From: Actinomyces trachealis
GTDB lineage: Bacteria > Actinomycetota > Actinomycetes > Actinomycetales > Actinomycetaceae
Length of the DNA stretch: 64,000 nucleotides
Reading direction: 5' to 3'
Assembly (NCBI RefSeq): GCF_015711475.1
Contig: NZ_CP065027.1
Span: 2,108,001 to 2,172,000, forward strand
Below the pieces are notes generated by a model. That model saw only the letters and a program-made list of their open reading frames with translations. It was not told the DNA's origin and did not search any database. This document shows positions 1 to 9,071 of the stretch, in pieces. Position numbers and translations under genes: made by a program. The stretch's first letter is position 1. Each line of letters begins with the position of its first letter.

Positions 1-1191
<1,191 letters not shown>

Positions 1192-1325
1192 CTATTGCGC
1201 TCTAAGCCTACCGACACCGCACCTCCGCCACGAGGGTCATAGGCCCTGGGCTGCGTTCACCACGGGCGAGCGAAGCTCCCACCTGCCACTAGCAGCCACC
1301 CCGCCAGCGACCGCAGGGACAGGTA

Positions 1326-1883
1326 TCAGCGCCCCTGGCTGGGGGCCTGCTGTGCCGGGTTGGCGATCCAGGGGCGTTCGGTATAGCGGGGCGAGATCTT
1401 GTGCTGGGAGTGCATCCGTACGTCCTGGAACTTGGCCTTGACCCGTTGCATCTGCTCAGGGTCCAAGGTCTTGAACTTCTCAGCCAGGGTCAGCTGCCGC
1501 GTAACCTGCTGCGCCGCTGGAGAGAGCTCGGGCACGTGCTGGCCCACGGAGTCAAAGAGGTTCTTGGTGAAGGTGCTGACTTCCGCGTCAGATACGGTCA
1601 CACCCTCGGTCTTCATGACGTCTTCCAGGACCGGGTAGTCCAACAAGAAGCTGAGCACCATATTGCGGCCCACCTGTAGCGCAGACAGCTCTGTGACAGC
1701 GTTGGAAACGTCCTGCTCGCTCACTGACACGGACACCGGCTGGCCAGCAGAGTCAGTGAAGGACTCAACAGCGGCGACGCCGGGGTGGATGTCGCATCCT
1801 CCCAGCAGCACGAGGGCGATCAGGACGGCACTTGCGGGCCGGGCCACGCGGGAGAGGGCGGCGTGGACGGGGCGAGAGGTCAC
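1326..1883 (-). CDS. SurA N-terminal-like lipoprotein
   Basis: Predicted exported lipoprotein of 185 aa. Residues 1-30 form a type II signal peptide: Arg-containing n-region, hydrophobic VLIALVLLGG, then Cys30 in the lipobox LLGGC. The rest is helical and charged, like the SurA N-terminal chaperone segment, but no PPIase (rotamase) domain follows, so it is short compared with full SurA/PrsA foldases. The GTG start at 1883 has AGGAG five to eight bases upstream. In other actinobacteria a lipoprotein (LpqU or a SurA-like protein) sits between mfd/mazG and eno; here mazG is absent. A role in secreted-protein folding is a family-level guess, not shown by motifs. Confidence 0.8.
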   Translation of the reverse strand: MTSRPVHAALSRVARPASAVLIALVLLGGCDIHPGVAAVESFTDSAGQPVSVSVSEQDVSNAVTELSALQVGRNMVLSFLLDYPVLEDVMKTEGVTVSDAEVSTFTKNLFDSVGQHVPELSPAAQQVTRQLTLAEKFKTLDPEQMQRVKAKFQDVRMHSQHKISPRYTERPWIANPAQQAPSQGR

Positions 1884-2078
1884 TTTCTTCTCCTCTGGGC
1901 GACGCCGCTGGGCAGCGCGTCAGACTCGGTACTTTGCTGCCACCTGCGGGCGACAATTGCTGTAAGACATGGTATCGCGGCGCGCAAGCCCTGCCGTTCA
2001 CACGGCCAGCCAGCGGGCAGTCTGGCGCCCAGGCGTGCCAGCACGGCAACCAACACCGCTTACCGCCGCTACCACCGC

Positions 2079-5000
2079 TTACCGCCGCTTACGGTATTTG
2101 GCAGCCTCCAACTCGTAATCCGCCTCACCGGCCACCACCGCCCGCAGCAGTACCTCAGCCCAGCGCAGCAACTCCTGACCCTCCACGGCTCCCCCACCCA
2201 TGCGGGCCGAGCCAGGGGCAGGTACCACGATGGTGCGGGTGGCGGGCTTAAGCACTGTGCCCGGGTACAGGCGGGTGGCACGCATGCGCGCGGACTCCGC
2301 CAGCGTCACGGGGGCGAAGCGCACGGAGCGGCCCTGCGCCACGATCTCCCGCACCCCCAGACCAGCCGCGAGCGCCCGCAAACGCGCCAGGGCGGCCAGG
2401 CGCGAGACGGCCTCCGGCACCGGCCCGTAGCGGTCAGCCAGCTCCTCCAGCACGTCGGCGACGTCCTCCTGGCTGCGGGCGGCGGCGAACTTGGTGTAGG
2501 CCTCCAGGCGCAGCCGCTCATGGGGCACATAGTCCTTGGGGATGGTGGCGTCCACGGGCAGTTCGACGCGCAGCTCCGCGTCGATCTCCGCCTCGGCACG
2601 CCCTGCCGCCAGGGCGGCGTCGTCAGCCCCTGCACTGCCCGCGCCCACGCGCAGGGCCTTCTTGTAGGCGCTGACCGCCTCGGAGACCATGCGGACGTAC
2701 AGGTCGAATCCCACCCCGGCGATATGCCCGGACTGCTCACCGCCCAGGAGGTTCCCGGCGCCCCGGATCTCCAGGTCCTTCATGGCCACCTGCATGCCCG
2801 CCCCCAGGTCCGTGTTGGTGGCGATGGTGCGCAGACGCTCTAGGGCGGTCTCGGTCAGCGGCTTGTCTGCGGGGTAAAGGAAGTAGGCGTAGGCGCGCTC
2901 CCGGCCCCGGCCCACGCGCCCGCGCAGCTGGTGGAGTTGGCTTAAGCCCATGCGGTCGGCACGGTCCACGATCAGGGTGTTAGCGTTCGAAACGTCTAGG
3001 CCGGTCTCCACGATGGTGGTGCAGACCAGCACGTCAACCTCCTTGTGCCAGAAATCGTCGATGACGCGCTCCAACTGGCCCTCGTTCATCTGCCCGTGGG
3101 CGGTGGCGATGCGCGCCTCGGGGACCTGCTGGGCCAGGCGCGCGGCAACGGCGTCGATGTCCTCCACCTTGTTGTGCACGAAAAACACCTGCCCGTCGCG
3201 CAGCAGCTCGCGGCGAATGGCGGCACCAACCTGTTTGGCCTCATAGGCGCCTACGTAGGTGAGGATAGGGTGGCGGTCCTCTGGCGGTGTGGCCAGGGTG
3301 GACATTTCGCGCAGGCCGGTCACGGCCATCTCCAGGGTGCGGGGGATGGGGGTGGCGGACATGGACAGCACGTCCACATCCGTGCGCAGGGCCTTGAGGG
3401 TCTCCTTGTGCTCGACACCGAAGCGCTGCTCCTCGTCGATCACCACCAGGCCCAGGTCCTTGAAGCGGACCTGCCCGGTTATCAGGCGGTGGGTTCCGAC
3501 GACGACGTCGATGCTGCCGGAGGCCAGGCCATCCAGAACCTCCCGGGACTCCCTATCCGACTGGAAGCGGGAAAGCTGGGCCACACGCACCGGGAAGCCC
3601 GCATAGCGCTCGGAGAAGGTCTCCGCATGCTGGCTGACCAGCAGGGTAGTAGGCACCAGCACCGCCACCTGCTTGCCGTCCTGGACGGCCTTGAAAGCGG
3701 CACGCACAGCGATCTCCGTCTTGCCGTAGCCGACGTCCCCGCAGATGAGGCGGTCCATGGGCTGGGGGGACTCCATGTCCTTCTTGACGTCCTCGATGGT
3801 GGCCAGCTGGTCGGGGGTCTCCGTGTAGGGGAAGGCCTCCTCCAACTCGGCCTGCCAGGGAGTGTCGGGGCCGAAGGCATGCCCGGCGGCGGCAGAACGG
3901 GCGGAGTAAAGGCGCACCAGCTCCGCGGCGATCTCCCGCACAGCTTTGCGGGCCTTGGACTTGGTTTTCTGCCAGTCCGCGCCACCCATTTTGTTCAAGG
4001 CCGGGGACTCGCCACCCACATACTTGCTGACCTGGTCCAGGGAGTCGGTGGGGACGAGCAGCCGGTCACCGGGCTGGCCGCGCTTGGAGGGGGCGTACTC
4101 GATGACCAGGTACTCCCGGCTGGCAGTGGAGCCTGCAGAGCCCACCGAACGGCGCATGAGTTCCAGGAAACGGCCGACGCCATGCTGGGCGTGGACCACC
4201 AGGTCTCCGGGACGCAGGGAGAGTGGGTCCACGCTTTTGCGGGAACGGCGCGCAGGCATGGACTTGCGCTCGCGGGGGCTGGTGGCAGCCCGGCCGGTCA
4301 GATCGGACTCGGCCAAGAGGGCCAGTTTGGCGCTGGGGGCCATGAAGCCATGCCCAGCGGTGGCTTGGGTCACGCGCACGACGCCGTCGGCGCCACCTGC
4401 ACCGTCGGGAGCGTTGGGGCCACGTAGCTGGGTAGGCTCAGTGAGGTCAGTGACAATGCGGGCGGGAACCTCCCCGTCGCCGAGTAGCTGGGCCATGCGG
4501 CGGCCCGGGCCGGGGCCGTCAGTGGCCACGACCACACTCCAGCCCTCACGGGCCAGCTTTCCCAGGTCCTGCACGGCTTCCTCTAGCCGACCCCGGTAGG
4601 CGGTGGGGTCACGCAGGGGCAGCTCGGTCATCTCCGGGGAGGCCTTCAGGGCGGTGAAGGCCCACCAGCCGCGGTTGGTGGACAGGGCCAGTGCACGTGC
4701 CTCCGCTAGGTGGGCGAAGGCTGCGGCAGACAGGTCTACGGGAGCCTTGCCGCCGCTGGCGGCGCTGGTCCAGGCCGCGGCTAGGAACTCTTTGGTGGTG
4801 GACACCAGGTCCTCGGCGCGCTTGCGGACCCGCTCCGGCTCGCTCAGGACCACCAGGCGCTCCCCCACCAGGTCCAGCAGCGGCACCATCTGGTCCACCA
4901 GCACGGGGGCTAGGGACTCCATGCCTTCCACCACTTGGCCCTGGGCGATCTTCTCCAGCATGTCGGCGGCCCCGGGTACCTGGCTGGCCAGCTTGGCAGC

Positions 5001-5828
5001 GCGCTGGCGTACGGTGTTGCTGAGGCGCAGTTCTCGACAGGCGGTTGCGGTCACGGAGGATAGGGGCTCGATACTGCGCTGGTCGGTGACCGAGAAGCTG
5101 GAGACCTCCTCGATCTCGTCCCCGAAGAAGTCCACGCGCACGGGCCGGGAACTGGTAGGCGGGAACAAGTCCAAGATACCGCCGCGCACCGCGAACTCGC
5201 CGCGGCTCTCCACCATGTCCACCCGGGTGTATGCAGCCCCCACCAGACGGCGGGTGGTCTCCTCCAGGTTGACGGTGACTCCGGGAGCCAAGTGGATCGG
5301 CTCCAGCTCGCCCAGGCCCGCGATCACGGGCGCTAGCAGGGCACGCACGGGGACGATCAGCACACGGATAGGGCCAAGGGCCGCTGCGGTGCTGGGGTCG
5401 GTGGCCAGTTGCGCATCCTCGGGGTGGGCTAGACGGCGCAGCACGGCCAGGCGGGTGGCCACAGTGTCTGCCCGTGGTGAGAGGCGCTCATGGGGCAGGG
5501 TCTCCCAAGCGGGGAAGACGGCGACGTCGTGTTCTGGCAGGTAGCAGGTCAGGGCGGCTGCGAGCTCCTCAGCCTCTCTGCCGGTAGCGGTGACCACAAG
5601 CAGGTGGGTGGCGTCGTCTGCGGCACCGGCCTGTTGGGGTGGTCCGGCCTCGCTGGCCAGCCGCGCGACGCCGTCGGCTCCCAGGGCCATGGCCGCCAGG
5701 ACGGCAGGGCGGGCGCCCGGAGCCACCACCACGGCACGGTCTGTGCGGGCCGGGCGAGCAGAGGCCTCAACCAGTGAGGCGACCTCGGGATCGTCTAGCA
5801 GTAGGGGAAGGAGAGCGGTCAAACGCAC
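2079..5828 (-). CDS. mfd: Transcription-repair coupling factor Mfd
   Basis: ATP-dependent DNA translocase that removes RNA polymerase stalled at lesions and recruits UvrA. About 1249 aa, the usual family size. The order is: UvrB-like N-terminal module; CarD-like RNA-polymerase-interacting domain (roughly residues 536-620, LRPGDLVVHAQHGVGRF); helicase core with Walker A GDVGYGKTEIAVRAAF (about 694); DEEQ box DEEQRFGVEHKE (about 796); motif VI-type QLRGRVGRG; and the C-terminal TRCF domain. The GTG at 5828 gives VRLTALLPLL, the typical start. A longer in-frame GTG at 5888 would add 20 residues of unlikely sequence and cover an upstream repeat array. It is divergent from the wzz-like gene. The mazG gene often found downstream in actinobacteria is missing. 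Confidence 0.96.
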   Translation of the reverse strand: MRLTALLPLLLDDPEVASLVEASARPARTDRAVVVAPGARPAVLAAMALGADGVARLASEAGPPQQAGAADDATHLLVVTATGREAEELAAALTCYLPEHDVAVFPAWETLPHERLSPRADTVATRLAVLRRLAHPEDAQLATDPSTAAALGPIRVLIVPVRALLAPVIAGLGELEPIHLAPGVTVNLEETTRRLVGAAYTRVDMVESRGEFAVRGGILDLFPPTSSRPVRVDFFGDEIEEVSSFSVTDQRSIEPLSSVTATACRELRLSNTVRQRAAKLASQVPGAADMLEKIAQGQVVEGMESLAPVLVDQMVPLLDLVGERLVVLSEPERVRKRAEDLVSTTKEFLAAAWTSAASGGKAPVDLSAAAFAHLAEARALALSTNRGWWAFTALKASPEMTELPLRDPTAYRGRLEEAVQDLGKLAREGWSVVVATDGPGPGRRMAQLLGDGEVPARIVTDLTEPTQLRGPNAPDGAGGADGVVRVTQATAGHGFMAPSAKLALLAESDLTGRAATSPRERKSMPARRSRKSVDPLSLRPGDLVVHAQHGVGRFLELMRRSVGSAGSTASREYLVIEYAPSKRGQPGDRLLVPTDSLDQVSKYVGGESPALNKMGGADWQKTKSKARKAVREIAAELVRLYSARSAAAGHAFGPDTPWQAELEEAFPYTETPDQLATIEDVKKDMESPQPMDRLICGDVGYGKTEIAVRAAFKAVQDGKQVAVLVPTTLLVSQHAETFSERYAGFPVRVAQLSRFQSDRESREVLDGLASGSIDVVVGTHRLITGQVRFKDLGLVVIDEEQRFGVEHKETLKALRTDVDVLSMSATPIPRTLEMAVTGLREMSTLATPPEDRHPILTYVGAYEAKQVGAAIRRELLRDGQVFFVHNKVEDIDAVAARLAQQVPEARIATAHGQMNEGQLERVIDDFWHKEVDVLVCTTIVETGLDVSNANTLIVDRADRMGLSQLHQLRGRVGRGRERAYAYFLYPADKPLTETALERLRTIATNTDLGAGMQVAMKDLEIRGAGNLLGGEQSGHIAGVGFDLYVRMVSEAVSAYKKALRVGAGSAGADDAALAAGRAEAEIDAELRVELPVDATIPKDYVPHERLRLEAYTKFAAARSQEDVADVLEELADRYGPVPEAVSRLAALARLRALAAGLGVREIVAQGRSVRFAPVTLAESARMRATRLYPGTVLKPATRTIVVPAPGSARMGGGAVEGQELLRWAEVLLRAVVAGEADYELEAAKYRKRR

Positions 5829-5871
5829 ATGCGGGAGTGTAAAGGTCAGGTAAACCGGTGGCGAATGTCTC

Positions 5872-5897
5872 CCGCAGCCAAACCGCACCCTGCCGCA
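5872..5897 (+). promoter_or_regulatory. Phased CCGCA direct-repeat array between mfd and wzz-like gene
   Basis: CCGCA occurs three times on the plus strand at 5872, 5883 and 5893, with start-to-start spacing of 11 and 10 bases, about one helical turn each. It ends 56 bases before the TTG start of the wzz-like gene. The same pentamer in the same orientation relative to the gene recurs upstream of several other surface genes in the window. A binding site for a dimeric or oligomeric regulator is inferred; the protein is unknown. Confidence 0.4.
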
Positions 5898-5952
5898 AAC
5901 GAGTATCGTCCCCCGCTAGCGTTGGCATAACACACTTCCCCGGAGGCCCCCC

Positions 5953-6570
5953 TTGGAACCAGAACTCATCATCGAGGCGCTGCGGCGGCGCTTCATCCTC
6001 ATCGTCGCGCACGTTATCGTGGGCATCGCTGCGGGCATTGCCCTGGCGGTCTTTGGTACGCCTGTGTTCTCCTCCTCAGCTACGGCAATCGTGGTGGCCG
6101 AATCTGATGGATCAAGTAACAACGTCTCGGGCTCCCAGCTGATCGTGGCCTCGATCATGCCCACTATCGTCCAGATCGGCTCCTCCCACAACTTGCAGGC
6201 ACAGGTAGCCCAGGACACTGGCCTGCCGCTGAGCCAGGTTGAGGGGCGCATCACCGTGGCCAACCCCACCACCACCTTCATGATAGAGGTCACCGCTGAG
6301 GGAGACACCGCCGCGCAGGCACAGCAGCTTGCTGATGCCGAGGTCAAGGCCATGCGCAAGCAGATCACGAGCATGGCAGTGACTCTCTCTGGGAAATCGG
6401 CCCAGCTCACCCTGGCTGACGTTGACACCGCGAGCCTGCCCACCGCCCCTATCGGCCCGTCCAAGGTGCGTTACGGCATTGTTGGCGCCGTGCTCGGCTC
6501 CACCCTGGGTGTGTTGATCGCCCTCGCCCTGGACTCCCGTCTGGGCGGACGTCGTAGTTCTGCGCGATGA
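5953..6570 (+). CDS. Wzz/YveK-like polysaccharide chain-length protein
   Basis: Predicted membrane co-polymerase that sets polymer length in Wzx/Wzy-type capsule or exopolysaccharide export. 205 aa. It starts MEPELIIEALRRRFILIVAH with a first membrane helix at about residues 14-36, an extracytoplasmic loop of about 135 residues, and a second helix at about 172-192 (GIVGAVLGSTLGVLIALAL). There is no cytoplasmic BY-kinase domain, so this is the short Gram-positive YveK/CapA type, and no partner tyrosine kinase is seen nearby. The TTG start at 5953 was chosen because CGGAGG (5941-5946) precedes it. It overlaps the next gene by 4 bases (ATGA), indicating translational coupling. The TTG start may keep its level low. 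Confidence 0.8.
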   Translation: MEPELIIEALRRRFILIVAHVIVGIAAGIALAVFGTPVFSSSATAIVVAESDGSSNNVSGSQLIVASIMPTIVQIGSSHNLQAQVAQDTGLPLSQVEGRITVANPTTTFMIEVTAEGDTAAQAQQLADAEVKAMRKQITSMAVTLSGKSAQLTLADVDTASLPTAPIGPSKVRYGIVGAVLGSTLGVLIALALDSRLGGRRSSAR

Positions 6571-7919
6571 CCAGTTTTCGCTCCTCGGCGATGGCGGGGG
6601 TGGACTCTCCCTACCGACGGGTGCGGCAGACCTTCCGCCGCTGGAACCGCCCGAACGTGTCCGCCAGCGAGTGGTGGTTCGCCGTCATCCTGCTGGTGCT
6701 TATCGGGCTGCGCCTTAAGCTTCCCGGTGGCGTGAACTTTGGCAACGTATTGGCGGTGCTGGCCCTGCCGGTCACCTGGACGACAGTGCGCCGCTCTCGC
6801 CTGTTCACGATCCTGTCAACACTGACAATCATCGCCCTGCTGTCCGGGTTCGTGCTGCTAATGCTGAACCTGCAATGGGCCACCTTCGTGCGTTCTGAGC
6901 TGGTCACCTCCCTGTTCCTGGTGACGCTGTTCCCTGCTGTGGCTGCGGCAATCGCTTGGGGTGCGGAGCGCCTGACGCTGCCGGTGGCGGTAGCCGCTTA
7001 CTCCGCGGGCCTTACCTACATTGGTGTGCGCAATATCCCCACTACCCCCAACCCGTGGAAGTACGTGTTGGGCTACCCGACGACGGTGCTGGTCCTGGCC
7101 CTGGTGGACCGTAGCCCCCGCTGGGTGCAGCTGCTGACCGTGGTTGGGCTCGCAGGACTGTGGGCGATCAATGACTCCCGTTCCATCCTGGGCTACCTAG
7201 CGATGATTACCGCTCTGCTGATCTGGCAGTTCCTGGCGGAGCAGTTCGTCATTAAGGCCCGCACGCCCAAGTTTCTGGCCGCCTACCAGGTGGGTGTGCT
7301 CGGTGCGCTGATGAGCATCGTGATGATCGCGATCGTGACGGCCGCTAGTAGTGGCCTGCTGGGCGACTCCGCGCAGGCCCGCACGCAGTCGCAGTCCGCG
7401 TCGTCGACGAATCTGGTGCTCTCTGCGCGCCCCGAGGCAGCAGCCACCTGGGGGCTGATGAAGCACCGTCCGGAAGGCTTTGGCCTGGGCGTCAAGCCTG
7501 GCTACGACGACGAGCGTGCCGCCATGCACGAGATGAACGGCATCGAGTACGACCCCGAGAATGGCTACGTCTACAACTTCATTTTTGGGCACGGCGTGGA
7601 GCTGCACTCCTCCACATCTGACCTGTGGGCGGCCTGCGGCATACCGGGCGCTGTGCTGGCACTGTTCTGTTTCTGCCTGGTGGGTTGGGCGCTGGTGCGT
7701 AACCTGGGTTCCTTCCACCTGTCTCCGTGGCTGTTCTTCGTGGCGATTGGTGCCCTCTGGGACACCTTCTTCAGCCCGTTGATCACCTCAGCACCGGGTA
7801 TCGCCGTGACGATCGGGGCGTTGTTGTCAATGCGGCCTCTTTCCAAGCAGGCGGATCTGATCCGCGGCACTGGTCCCTTGCGCGACGACATCATGTTCAA
7901 TCAGGTCCGCTATTCCTGA
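6567..7919 (+). CDS. Wzy-like polysaccharide polymerase / O-antigen ligase family membrane protein
   Basis: Polytopic membrane protein of 450 aa with about ten to twelve hydrophobic segments and a long extracytoplasmic loop near residues 265-350. This is the layout of Wzy polymerases and WaaL ligases, which join undecaprenyl-linked repeat units at the outer face of the membrane. The long loop has EAAATWGLMKHRPEGFGLG, similar to the loop of the Wzy_C (O-antigen ligase) domain, where conserved charged and Gly residues sit. The sequence is poorly conserved as usual for Wzy, so function rests on topology and neighbours. The start overlaps the chain-length gene (ATGA). A hairpin begins at its stop codon. 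Confidence 0.75.
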   Translation: MTSFRSSAMAGVDSPYRRVRQTFRRWNRPNVSASEWWFAVILLVLIGLRLKLPGGVNFGNVLAVLALPVTWTTVRRSRLFTILSTLTIIALLSGFVLLMLNLQWATFVRSELVTSLFLVTLFPAVAAAIAWGAERLTLPVAVAAYSAGLTYIGVRNIPTTPNPWKYVLGYPTTVLVLALVDRSPRWVQLLTVVGLAGLWAINDSRSILGYLAMITALLIWQFLAEQFVIKARTPKFLAAYQVGVLGALMSIVMIAIVTAASSGLLGDSAQARTQSQSASSTNLVLSARPEAAATWGLMKHRPEGFGLGVKPGYDDERAAMHEMNGIEYDPENGYVYNFIFGHGVELHSSTSDLWAACGIPGAVLALFCFCLVGWALVRNLGSFHLSPWLFFVAIGALWDTFFSPLITSAPGIAVTIGALLSMRPLSKQADLIRGTGPLRDDIMFNQVRYS

Positions 7920-7936
7920 CCCGCTTCAGCGGGTCA
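7917..7936. terminator. Hairpin between convergent genes (wzy-like / GT2)
   Basis: TGACCCGCT at 7917-7925 pairs perfectly with AGCGGGTCA at 7928-7936 and includes the stop codon of the wzy-like gene. It lies in the 22-base gap before the convergent glycosyltransferase stop, so it could serve both strands. There is no U-tract. Confidence 0.5.
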
Positions 7937-7941
7937 GCGGT

Positions 7942-8928
7942 TCAGCGGCCGTGAGGCTGGGACTTCTTGCGGGAGTACTCGCGCACGTCTGCCCCGAAAG
8001 CCCCCAGGACCATGCCCAGCCCCCCGGCACTGCTGACCTCATGGCGGGCGCGAGCAGGCAGGTCCCGGCGTAGCAGGCTCACTCCAGCCATGGCTGCGCC
8101 TATACCGGCCTTAGTCAGCCCCTTGGCGGCGTACTTCAGCCGCAGTGGCAAGCGGCTGCCGGTCTTGGTGTCAACGCGGACCTTCGACCAGGAGGAGCCA
8201 GCGCGGAAAGCCCGCCGCAAGGACCAGCTGCGGTTGGCGCGGGAGCGCGGCACACGCTTGATCACCACAGCCTTCGCAGCGAAGCGGAGTGTGCCACCGC
8301 CCAGCGTCAGCTGGCGGGTGAAGAGGGAGTCCTCTCCGCCCGAAAGCCCGTAGCGGGGGTCGAAGGAGAGTCCCAGACGCTGCACGGTTCGCAGGTCTAG
8401 CAACAGGTTGCCGGTGTCGGCGGAGCCGACGATTTCCCCATCGGGGTGGTCCCAGGAGTCAAAGATGCCGCTGGCTTTGACCCATTCATCGGGCTTGCGC
8501 TCATAGCGCGGCGGGGTGGGGCCGGTGACGGCGTCGGCGCCGGTGCTTTCCCACATGCCGAGGAGCGCTTTCAGCCAGCCGGACTGGGGTATCTCGTCGT
8601 CGTCGATAAAGGCGAGCAGGGTGGAGGGCTCGGACTCCTGGAGTGCCCGGTTGCGTGCGGCCACAATGCCTGGCTCAGGCTCGTGCACGTAGACGACGTC
8701 GACGGGAGTGTCCCCCTGCTGGGCCTTGCTGGCGGCCTCAGCTACCGTGTCCGCTGCGCCGCCGTCAGGGTCGTTGTCGATGATGAGTACGCGTGCCTCA
8801 ACTGCTGTATGCCCCTCGCCGGAGGTTTTGACGCTGGCGGCCTCACGGACCAGGAGTGGTAGTACCTCCGCTAGGTAGGTGTCACGGCGGTAGGTGAGCA
8901 TCGCTATGGTCAGCCCGACTGGCTGCAT
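7942..8928 (-). CDS. Family 2 glycosyltransferase
   Basis: Inverting GT-A glycosyltransferase, 328 aa, probably adding a sugar to the lipid-linked polysaccharide repeat unit. It starts MQPVGLTIAMLTYRRD, the usual first strand. The metal/nucleotide motif LLAFIDDDEIPQSGW (about residues 100-115) is the DxD-type site, and LSGGEDSLFTRQ carries the GGED/ED catalytic-base region. There is no clear membrane helix; a basic C-terminal region may hold it at the membrane. I chose the ATG at 8928 with GGGA upstream over a longer frame because the GT2 fold starts there. The acceptor cannot be read from sequence. Confidence 0.88.
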   Translation of the reverse strand: MQPVGLTIAMLTYRRDTYLAEVLPLLVREAASVKTSGEGHTAVEARVLIIDNDPDGGAADTVAEAASKAQQGDTPVDVVYVHEPEPGIVAARNRALQESEPSTLLAFIDDDEIPQSGWLKALLGMWESTGADAVTGPTPPRYERKPDEWVKASGIFDSWDHPDGEIVGSADTGNLLLDLRTVQRLGLSFDPRYGLSGGEDSLFTRQLTLGGGTLRFAAKAVVIKRVPRSRANRSWSLRRAFRAGSSWSKVRVDTKTGSRLPLRLKYAAKGLTKAGIGAAMAGVSLLRRDLPARARHEVSSAGGLGMVLGAFGADVREYSRKKSQPHGR

Positions 8929-9017
8929 GGTCCACGTCCCTGGGTGTCTTGACTCGCCTGGTTGGCGCTTGCGCTGGCGAGCATACCGGCCTGCACTTGG
9001 CTTGGCGCATGCGAAGG

Positions 9018-9053
9018 CGGTGGGCCGCCTACCCGAAGGTCGGCGGCCCACCG
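9018..9053 (-). terminator. Strong hairpin downstream of the PKD/LamG secreted protein gene
   Basis: CGGTGGGCCGCC (9018-9029) and GGCGGCCCACCG (9042-9053) form a perfect 12-bp stem with a 12-base loop, 18 bases after the stop codon at 9072. It has no U-tract, as is common in high-GC actinobacteria. Confidence 0.65.
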
Positions 9054-9071
9054 ATTGTACTGGTCAGCTGG

